From Methanobacteriota archaeon (GTDB taxonomy: Archaea; Thermoplasmatota; Poseidoniia; Poseidoniales; Poseidoniaceae), in assembly GCA_018623995.1 (NCBI GenBank), contig JAAZUV010000082.1, positions 1 to 6,453 on the forward strand: DNA of 6,453 bases. Direction: 5' to 3'. Shown piece after piece: positions 1 through 5,219 of the stretch. The notes below the pieces were generated by a model. That model was not told the DNA's origin and did no database searches. It saw only the letters and a program-made list of their open reading frames with translations. The translations under genes and the position numbers were made by a program. Every line of letters starts with the position of its first letter. The stretch's first letter is position 1.

Positions 1-659
1 ACAATGTCGACTGGTCCAAATGAAACTGGGCCAAGCGAGGTGGGATGCAGAGTTTCGAACTGGCATTCATTCTTCATCAATTCTTGATGATGGTGATCGC
101 CGATTGGAGCGATGACAAAGCCTCCCTCAACGATTCGCTCTTCCATCCACGTCGGTACAGAAAGAACGCTACCTGTGATGAGAATGCGACTGAGATCGCC
201 TGGAAGTTCAATTGGGGCAACATCAATCGATTCAACATGTCGCAAATCAATTGTCGGCCAACCGTTCAACGCATTTGCAGTGTGGCGAATGATTTCCTCC
301 GAGGGGTCAATGACGATGACACGTCCTTGTTCACCTACGATGGTTGCAATGAGTGCTGCAATGTAGCCTCCTTTGGATCCAACTACAAGGACCTCATGAC
401 CCTCTTTTAGTTCGAGATGATGCAAGAGGGTGACAATCATGTGCGGTGCAGAAATGGTCTTGACACCACCGTTTTCAGTTTCCATAAAGACAACCGGTCG
501 GTCGTGAAAGAAACCATCGAAATCATACGTTGTAAACTGGTCAAGGTGAAGACCGCACATGGCTTCTCGCACAGGTTGAGGCACTTCGATTCCTGAATCG
601 GAAATCCGGTCGAGTAGTTCCCGCATTTCCTCCATGCAACGTTCACCACGCTGACTCAT
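1..659 (-). CDS. Protein-L-isoaspartate O-methyltransferase-like protein (partial, C-terminus beyond window)
   Basis: This is a class I SAM-dependent methyltransferase of the PCMT/PIMT family, whose members methylate L-isoaspartyl residues in damaged cytosolic proteins to start their repair. The frame is open from ATG 659 to the window edge, 219 codons, close to the usual family length of about 210-230. The family hallmark TISAPHM lies at residues 68-74. The SAM-binding motif I follows as VLVVGSKGGY (90-99), then a second-strand acidic end VIVID (114-118), and RILITGSVLSVP (158-169) with GGFVIAPIG (179-187), matching the family's 'RIlvTgav..iP...GG.lv.PvG' region. Oddities: motif I has GSKGGY rather than GTGSGY, and the loop between DRP (53-55) and TISAPHM is about five residues longer than usual and lacks the typical PLPIGxGQ. 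An in-frame TAG 18 nt upstream (the stop of the HTH gene) excludes longer starts. It lies 15 bp after the regulator gene, so the two are probably co-transcribed. Family placement is firm; true isoaspartyl activity is less certain. Confidence 0.85.
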   Translation of the reverse strand, partial: MSQRGERCMEEMRELLDRISDSGIEVPQPVREAMCGLHLDQFTTYDFDGFFHDRPVVFMETENGGVKTISAPHMIVTLLHHLELKEGHEVLVVGSKGGYIAALIATIVGEQGRVIVIDPSEEIIRHTANALNGWPTIDLRHVESIDVAPIELPGDLSRILITGSVLSVPTWMEERIVEGGFVIAPIGDHHHQELMKNECQFETLHPTSLGPVSFGPVDI

Positions 660-674
660 AAAAACATGAGCGAA

Positions 675-1544
675 CTAAGAGATGTCTTCTTGGATGCGCT
701 TGAGAATTTCTTCAGGATCCTGGCGAATGTCCAACTCTGGGACGTTTTCTGTATCCGATGGTAATTCTTCAGCGATGTTCTCTTTGATTCGTTTGATGAG
801 GCCAGCGAAGGATTCTGTTTGGTATGTTTCCTCTTCATCCATATCCAATTCCATGGTTTCGACAATGGTTCGGGCTTGTTCCACCGTTAGTCGAACATCG
901 GTCATCGACGAGAACATATCGTCCATGAGGATGCCTTCAATTTTCGTGAGGTGTTCCGATATTGTCGCTCTCGCAAGACCAAGTTGCTCAGCCAATTCAG
1001 TAATTTTAATCCGCTTGGGTAAATCATAATAGCCACGATCGTAAGCATACTTTGCCAGTTTTAGTTGACGTTCCGTCAAAACAGATTCGTGATTCTGCGG
1101 GGTTAGCTTGAGTGTGCGTGCACTTGTACGGTCGGGTTTTGCAATGAGTCGCAACACACCTGAGAGGAGTCGCAACTTCATTGAAGAGCCTTGGAGAATG
1201 TATGTCAACCCCTCCTCGTCAAATTTTGAACCCGCGACGGCAAATGTTCCATTGGTTCGAGCATTGAGAATTGGCACGGGATGGATGACTCTGCAAATGA
1301 CCAAATGGCCTTCATCAGGCTGTTCAGCTTCTTGAATAACCTCCAACACTTCAAGTGCTTCGATGCCTTTCAAATCCTCTACTTTTTGTCCATCATGAAG
1401 ATGAAATTTGAACAGACAGCGTATGTCTTTTGGAGCGCGTTTGATGTACGACAAGAACTCAATTCGACGTGCAATCTTTGGAATCTTCTCCAGCCCGATA
1501 GCACCGAGGCGGTCGATTTTCCAAAAAAAGGAGACCTCCCGCAT
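675..1544 (-). CDS. HTH_10 (bacterio-opsin activator type) transcriptional regulator with acidic C-terminal tail
   Basis: This 289-residue protein is a predicted archaeal DNA-binding regulator. Residues about 155-208 form the HTH_10 domain: LTERQ (156-160), then AYDRGYYDLPKRI (167-179) and the helix-turn-helix ITELAEQLGLARATISEHL (181-199). This closely follows the family pattern 'LT.rQ...l..Ay..GYfd.Pr...l.eLA..lgis..t.sehLr'. Residues 1-150 are a mixed alpha/beta N-terminal part, possibly the Bat-associated sensor region; I cannot name its ligand. Most family members end soon after the HTH, but here about 80 further residues follow, rich in Asp and Glu and including MDEEET (235-240), probably helical. 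The ATG at 1544 is preceded by an AT-rich TATA-like box 25 nt upstream and has no clear Shine-Dalgarno, which suits a leaderless transcript. The gene sits between a membrane protein (45 bp upstream) and the isoaspartyl-methyltransferase homologue (15 bp downstream). The regulated targets are unknown; its own cluster is a reasonable guess. Confidence 0.88.
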   Translation of the reverse strand: MREVSFFWKIDRLGAIGLEKIPKIARRIEFLSYIKRAPKDIRCLFKFHLHDGQKVEDLKGIEALEVLEVIQEAEQPDEGHLVICRVIHPVPILNARTNGTFAVAGSKFDEEGLTYILQGSSMKLRLLSGVLRLIAKPDRTSARTLKLTPQNHESVLTERQLKLAKYAYDRGYYDLPKRIKITELAEQLGLARATISEHLTKIEGILMDDMFSSMTDVRLTVEQARTIVETMELDMDEEETYQTESFAGLIKRIKENIAEELPSDTENVPELDIRQDPEEILKRIQEDIS

Positions 1545-1565
1545 GCTTGTCTCTCAACCTTCATC

Positions 1566-1573
1566 AAAATAAG
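1566..1573 (-). promoter_or_regulatory. Candidate TATA box for the HTH_10 regulator
   Basis: On the minus strand this reads CTTATTTT, centred about 25 nt before the ATG at 1544. That is where an archaeal TATA box sits for a leaderless mRNA. It lies in the 45-bp gap after the membrane gene, so the regulator may be transcribed from its own promoter as well as by read-through. The match to the consensus is only moderate. Confidence 0.4.
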
Positions 1574-1589
1574 TGATACTACGGGATGT

Positions 1590-2222
1590 TCACCTCATTT
1601 CCAACCATCCAAGGAAGGTTGCAATCGGCAGGAATATGGCAAGAAGCATGTTGATTCGTTTCCGTTGATTTCGTAGTCGTTCGGGCAACTCAGGGGCGAT
1701 TTCGATGGCAGAAGTGTATCTTGACTGACGCGTTTTTGGGAATTCCTTGTCGAGAAGATTGAGAACGTTTGCTCGCAATTCCGGTTGACGGCTGCTGCTG
1801 ATGCCACGGCCGACCATGTAACGAACCGGGAATTCATTGGTCAGCGGAGTTGTACGACTGATGAGTTCCTCCACTCGACTTGAATCATGGAGATCGATAC
1901 GTACGGTTCGACCATCACTACGAACATGGCTTAGAATCCGCCACTTGCCTTGGCCTTCGTCCATCCCTTGGAGTGCTTCCATGGTCCGCTGAAGAGGAGG
2001 GATTTCCGAGGCGACAGGACGTTCCCGTTTTGCAAGAAACGGTCCGAGGAGAATCCCTCCGACAAGCGGGAAGATGGTGATGAGATAGACGATACGCATC
2101 AACTCATCAGGGCTTGTCAAAGCGGATACCAAAGCTAGACTGAACCCGAAATACAGGCCAAGAAAGGCGCCAGCTTGTATGCCAAGCCACAGACCAACCG
2201 GCTCTGTTGAAGGCTCCGCCAT
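1590..2222 (-). CDS. Unrecognised membrane protein with a soluble middle domain
   Basis: I do not recognise this 210-residue protein. Two hydrophobic helices lie near the N-terminus (about 14-36, LGIQAGAFLGLYFGFSLALV; and about 43-64, RIVYLITIFPLVGGILLGPF) and one near the C-terminus (about 189-207, INMLLAIFLPIATFLGWL). Between them, residues 65-188 are polar and look like a folded domain with GKWRILSHVRSDGRTVRIDLH at roughly 92-112 and a basic stretch RLRNQRKR (182-189). The positive-inside rule suggests that the middle domain and the start of the last helix face the cytoplasm. The open frame extends to a TTG at 2267, but I chose the ATG at 2222. The 15-residue extension is not hydrophobic or conserved-looking, and the TTG abuts the TTTAAT element of the divergent promoter. 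The gene is the first of a probable minus-strand cluster with the HTH_10 regulator and the methyltransferase. It could be a membrane partner of the regulator, but nothing in the sequence proves this. Confidence 0.72.
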   Translation of the reverse strand: MAEPSTEPVGLWLGIQAGAFLGLYFGFSLALVSALTSPDELMRIVYLITIFPLVGGILLGPFLAKRERPVASEIPPLQRTMEALQGMDEGQGKWRILSHVRSDGRTVRIDLHDSSRVEELISRTTPLTNEFPVRYMVGRGISSSRQPELRANVLNLLDKEFPKTRQSRYTSAIEIAPELPERLRNQRKRINMLLAIFLPIATFLGWLEMR

Positions 2223-2298
2223 GAGCAATGGTAGATTTCGAGTGAAATGAAACCGTCGATGCGTCAAGGATTAAAGGATGTGAAGTGAAGGCATAAAC
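2223..2298. promoter_or_regulatory. Divergent intergenic promoter region
   Basis: This 76-bp gap separates the minus-strand membrane gene (start 2222) from the plus-strand DUF2085 gene (start 2299). It holds one AT-rich core, ATTAAAG on the plus strand, which reads CTTTAAT on the minus strand. A loosely repeated GTGAARTGAAR motif lies on either side of that core (2242-2252 and 2280-2290). No second clear TATA box is seen for the minus-strand gene. The same core could serve it with a leader of about 25 nt. Confidence 0.4.
2270..2276 (+). promoter_or_regulatory. Candidate TATA box for the DUF2085 gene
   Basis: The element ATTAAAG is centred 26 nt before the ATG at 2299, the spacing expected for a TATA box driving a leaderless archaeal transcript. 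No strong Shine-Dalgarno lies before the ATG; GAAGG about 8 nt upstream is a weak match. This spacing supports the chosen start. Confidence 0.45.
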
Positions 2299-2994
2299 AT
2301 GGAACGCAATGGTCTCGAGACAAGAACCCGGGACCAAAAGGTTGGCTTATGGATTGGAGGCATCAGTTTCTTTTTCCTTGCATCCTTTTTCCTTGCGCCT
2401 GCCATGGTTGAAGCAGACACAATCGGCGAACTTTCTGGGCGAGCCAACATGCTTGACTTCCACAAGGAGAACGACCAAAATTTCACATGGACGGATTTGA
2501 ATGTCTACAGTGCAGCAATCTATGCGTTTGGCGATCTGAATTGCCACAACAAGCATGAACGTTCTTGGTCCATTAACGGGAATCAAATGCCGGTTTGTGT
2601 GCGCGACGTTGGGATCTTTGCAGGACTCGCACTTGGAGGCTTCATCTATTCCCGTCGTGGTGTCAACCGTTGGACAATACGAGACACATTCCTCTCAGTC
2701 TTGCCGGATGAGCAATTGAATCCAATTTACAGGAAAAATCGTCGGACAATGCTCTTCATCACCATCGGCGCCATTTGCGTTATCCCAATGGCCGTGGATG
2801 GATTCACTCAGCTTTTGACCGATAGGGAATCAACAGCATTCCTCCGATTGGTGACCGGAATCCCATTCGGTCTCGGATTGGGTCTGTTCTTTGCTGCAGC
2901 ATACAGTGCACGACCGAACAAATTCGACAAGCCATCGCAGGTCCTATTGCCTGGTAACGTCCGATTCCAGCGACCTCCTCAGGAAGAGGAGTGA
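2299..2994 (+). CDS. DUF2085 family integral membrane protein
   Basis: This 231-residue protein matches DUF2085 (PF09858), a family of small membrane proteins of unknown function. The family core is visible as NCHNKHERSWSINGNQMPVC (81-100), followed by VRDVGIFAGLALGGF (101-115). Further along, PMAVDGFTQLL (163-173) and RESTAFLRLVTGIPFGLGLG (176-195) match the family's 'DG.tQl.g.ReSt..lR..tG...G' block. Predicted membrane helices are about 17-36, 104-118, 150-168 and 184-203. Typical members read CxRCxG in the centre of the motif, and here it is CVRDVG, so the last cysteine is Asp (103), while Cys82-His83 and Cys100 remain. If the cysteines bind a metal or form a redox centre, this member would differ. 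The start is an ATG with a TATA-like box at -26. It is the only plus-strand gene, and its last 16 bp overlap the convergent kinase gene. Confidence in the family is high; the function is unknown. Confidence 0.87.
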   Translation: MERNGLETRTRDQKVGLWIGGISFFFLASFFLAPAMVEADTIGELSGRANMLDFHKENDQNFTWTDLNVYSAAIYAFGDLNCHNKHERSWSINGNQMPVCVRDVGIFAGLALGGFIYSRRGVNRWTIRDTFLSVLPDEQLNPIYRKNRRTMLFITIGAICVIPMAVDGFTQLLTDRESTAFLRLVTGIPFGLGLGLFFAAAYSARPNKFDKPSQVLLPGNVRFQRPPQEEE

Positions 2995-4331
2995 TCGGGT
3001 GGAGGCATGGACCACCACACCAGCAATTGTTCTGCATTCTCGGGAACAGGACAATTCTCGTGTCCACTCGTGAGGATATGCAGGCGCTCAATGGTGTTCT
3101 CAACCGCCTTGTTGAGTTGCGTATTGCTCTGCTTGAGAATATCTTCCAAGGCCTTTTCCCAAGGCGATTCAGGGTTGTTTTTCCTCCATGTCGAAAGTGC
3201 AACTCGGAACGGCCACATGGCAAGCGTCAACCTGGCGAAGCCAATCCAAGCGTCGCGAAGCTTGAACACCTGACCCTCGGCAAATGGAATGTGATTTTGT
3301 TGACGATGAATCCAATTTGCTTCTTCCAACCATTTGACGAGACGTTGTGTGTGGCGTTGCGTCACCATACGATGAGGTCCAAGCGATTTGTGCAAGCGAG
3401 GAATCTCACACGATCCTGCCATCAGCGAGAGTGTGCCAAGGATGGACCAGCTCGAGCGAGCGAGCGGATTACTCGGAACATCCGACTGTCGAGCTTGGCC
3501 TGAATCCCATTCGTCCTCAGCTGTTTGCATCCACTGTGCTGGCGACTGTCCACTGAGCCAACCAATGTGAACGGACGTACGCTCCATTGGTGCACCTGGT
3601 AATCGAGTTTGTTGCTGAACATCGTGGGCCAGTTTATTGAGTAAGTATCTATCAACTTTATCGGCATCGACGTTGAGAGGAGCAGGTCTTCGGTTGAAAA
3701 ACTGCCTAAGTTCACGCCTTAGTTTCTGACGTAATTCATCCAGTCCTCCTTCGTTGAGGATTGGTCCAACGATGCAGCATTTGTCAAATGGAGAAGCGAC
3801 TTGGATTTCGCCAGTAAAGAGGTCATTAAATCCCTGGCGTATGGTTTTCTGAATTTCAGGTGTTTCGAAGTATTCCTGCTTATCGCTACTCATTCGCAAT
3901 GTAGCATGTTTGATGCGCTCAATGGCCCGGTCAGGGTCGCAATCAATCCATACCACAAGATCGGGTATCATTGATGCGGAATTCACCTGGCAAACGGTAT
4001 CGATTCCCAATTCTCCAACGACGCCTTGGTAGATAATGGAAGAGTGGATGTTCCGATCTGAGACCACAACCTCGCCTCGTTCAAGTCGTGGCTTAATCCA
4101 CGTATGTGAATGATCCAAGCGGTCAGCAGCAAACAAGCCAGCTTCTTGCAGTGGTGTCTTATCTCCGACTTTGACAGCCTCGAGTGCGAGTTTTCCAAGA
4201 TCGCTATGTCGACGTGGCTCATGGGTTCGATGAACCTCATTGAACGGATAGTAGGCGAGGAGTTCTGTTAGAATCCGTACAGCCTCGCCCTTGCCTGAAC
4301 CATCTCCGCCTTCGACGGTAATGAGGTACAT
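2979..4331 (-). CDS. tmk: dTMP kinase (thymidylate kinase) with long uncharacterised C-terminal extension
   Basis: The first ~210 of 450 residues are a thymidylate kinase, which phosphorylates dTMP to dTDP with ATP in the cytosol for DNA synthesis. Visible motifs are the P-loop EGGDGSGKG (7-15), the REPG-like THEPR (36-40), the family signature SDRNIHSSIIYQG (91-103), the strand DLVVWIDCDPDRAIERI (124-140), and the lid region with DKQEYFE (150-156). Standalone enzymes are about 200-215 residues, so roughly 235 residues are extra. Within the extra part, about 295-345 has a winged-helix look (ILGTLSLMAGSCEIPRL, then TQRHTQRLVKWLEEANWIHR), and 390-425 is a probable helix pair. The P-loop has Gly15-Glu16 where the family has Ser/Thr. 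I chose ATG 4331 rather than the GTG at 4334. MYLITVEGGDG matches the family N-terminus, and GAGGTG lies 5 nt upstream. The ATG overlaps the stop of the upstream membrane gene by one base (TGATG). The 3' end overlaps the convergent DUF2085 gene by 16 bp. Confidence 0.85.
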   Translation of the reverse strand: MYLITVEGGDGSGKGEAVRILTELLAYYPFNEVHRTHEPRRHSDLGKLALEAVKVGDKTPLQEAGLFAADRLDHSHTWIKPRLERGEVVVSDRNIHSSIIYQGVVGELGIDTVCQVNSASMIPDLVVWIDCDPDRAIERIKHATLRMSSDKQEYFETPEIQKTIRQGFNDLFTGEIQVASPFDKCCIVGPILNEGGLDELRQKLRRELRQFFNRRPAPLNVDADKVDRYLLNKLAHDVQQQTRLPGAPMERTSVHIGWLSGQSPAQWMQTAEDEWDSGQARQSDVPSNPLARSSWSILGTLSLMAGSCEIPRLHKSLGPHRMVTQRHTQRLVKWLEEANWIHRQQNHIPFAEGQVFKLRDAWIGFARLTLAMWPFRVALSTWRKNNPESPWEKALEDILKQSNTQLNKAVENTIERLHILTSGHENCPVPENAEQLLVWWSMPPPDHSSS

Positions 4332-5152
4332 CACTCCACCTCGGAGGCTTGGAATTCATCCCTTGCAAGAATCATGAGTCCCATTCCACAGAGAATCAAA
4401 AACGGTCCAAAGACGATGAACCCACGACTGAACAAGGCAAATCCTGCTAGATACTGCGTTCTTCGATAATTCTTGGCGCTGCGCGTATCAACTGCTGCCT
4501 TGAGTCCAACAACACCCGCAAGAATGGTCACGAGTGCAATCCCTGTCGAAAGTGCAACAGCATTCTCCAAAGACCAACCTGAATTTGACTGCCTGAAATC
4601 TTCCTCAACCGTTCCGTTTCCTTCTGTGAGTGTAAACGGTGCTTGGGTTGCCGAATCAGGAGTAAACGTCCGCTCGACCGACACGTAGGAATCCATTGAG
4701 ACACGCAATATATGCGATTCAGCCGGAACGTTTTCGAAGTTGTAGTATCCATACGAGTTGGTTTGTGTTTCTTGAATGAGGTTGCCGCTTTCTTCTTCGA
4801 TCAATTGAATCTGAACGCCTTCCATTGAATCTCCAGATACTGCTTCAAGGACGATACCGTAGACATCAACAGTATCGTCGCTTTCCAACGTGTTGTTCAG
4901 CAACTCGGCAGGGTTTCCTTGTAGAAGCAACAATCCTGTAATGATGCCTAGGACACTTCCGATGAAGATAAGAGATGAAGCAAGGGCAAGAAGACCATTT
5001 GAGTCATCGATGAGAAGTAAATCCTCTCCCTCTGTTGTTGCCGCCTGAACTTCGGATGCTTGAACAACCAATTCTTGAGGTTCTTCTTCCTCCCCCGACA
5101 GTTTGTTACGAACGCGTGCACGCAGTGCTTCACGTCGTTCGTTTATGTCCAT
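4331..5152 (-). CDS. Membrane protein with extracellular carboxypeptidase-regulatory-like (CarboxypepD_reg) domain
   Basis: This 273-residue protein has a cytoplasmic, charged N-terminus (1-50, including EEEEP at 21-25), then a membrane helix at about 53-77. A beta-sandwich segment follows at about 95-175, then two more helices at about 196-221 and 235-263. The segment contains VYGIVLEAVSGDSMEGVQIQ (97-116) and TNSYGYYNFENVPAESHILR (131-150). These match the CarboxypepD_reg / transthyretin-like pattern 'G.V.d...g.p..gv.V.l' and 'T...G.y.f..lp.g.y.l.v', a fold usually involved in adhesion or as an accessory module. No peptidase motif is present. By charge, the domain probably faces outside and the N-terminus inside. 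ATG 5152 is preceded by GAGGGTG 4 nt upstream, a fair Shine-Dalgarno. The downstream kinase starts on its stop codon, so they share an mRNA. The M28 gene lies 67 bp upstream on the same strand. A cell-surface or scaffolding role is plausible, but the exact function is unknown. Confidence 0.78.
   Translation of the reverse strand: MDINERREALRARVRNKLSGEEEEPQELVVQASEVQAATTEGEDLLLIDDSNGLLALASSLIFIGSVLGIITGLLLLQGNPAELLNNTLESDDTVDVYGIVLEAVSGDSMEGVQIQLIEEESGNLIQETQTNSYGYYNFENVPAESHILRVSMDSYVSVERTFTPDSATQAPFTLTEGNGTVEEDFRQSNSGWSLENAVALSTGIALVTILAGVVGLKAAVDTRSAKNYRRTQYLAGFALFSRGFIVFGPFLILCGMGLMILARDEFQASEVE
4337..4342 (-). promoter_or_regulatory. Shine-Dalgarno for the dTMP kinase gene
   Basis: GAGGTG on the minus strand lies 5 nt before ATG 4331 and matches the complement of the archaeal 16S rRNA 3' end (CACCTC). 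It lies inside the last codons of the upstream gene. Together with the TGATG stop/start overlap, this points to coupled translation and supports ATG 4331 as the start. Confidence 0.55.
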
Positions 5153-5174
5153 TCAGCACCCTCTCGTGTTCTAT

Positions 5175-5196
5175 GGTGCGCGATAAGCAACGCACC
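5175..5196. repeat. Inverted repeat framing a TATA-like element
   Basis: GGTGCG (5175-5180) and CGCACC (5191-5196) form a perfect 6-bp inverted repeat with a 10-nt centre. The centre, read on the minus strand, contains GCTTATCG, a weak TATA-like element about 32 nt before ATG 5152. The layout could be an operator over the promoter of the membrane/kinase pair. It could also be a short hairpin after the M28 gene. No T-run follows on either strand, so it does not look like a terminator. Confidence 0.35.
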
Positions 5197-5219
5197 CCAG
5201 TGTATCCGCGCATGCATAC

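Noticed and set aside
45..410. Plus-strand open frame of 121 codons
   Set aside because: It lies wholly antisense to the isoaspartyl-methyltransferase homologue, whose frame carries clear family motifs. The plus-strand translation has no recognisable domain.
1281..1676. Plus-strand open frame of 131 codons
   Set aside because: It is antisense to the HTH_10 regulator and the end of the membrane gene, has no motif and has no promoter-like element at the right distance.
2223..2267. TTG start at 2267 for the unrecognised membrane protein
   Set aside because: It would abut the shared TATA-like core and adds a 15-residue stretch without the features of the rest of the protein. ATG 2222 is preferred, though not proven.
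2804..3223. Minus-strand open frame of 139 codons spanning the convergent junction
   Set aside because: It overlaps both the DUF2085 gene and the kinase C-terminus in other frames, and its Arg/Ser/Cys-rich translation looks like an out-of-frame shadow.
2991..3503. Plus-strand open frame of 170 codons antisense to the kinase tail
   Set aside because: The kinase frame is continuous from strong catalytic motifs through this region, and the antisense translation is Cys/Arg-rich without domain features.
5175..5196. Intrinsic terminator after the M28 gene
   Set aside because: The short stem is not followed by a T-run on the minus strand, which both archaeal and bacterial intrinsic terminators need.
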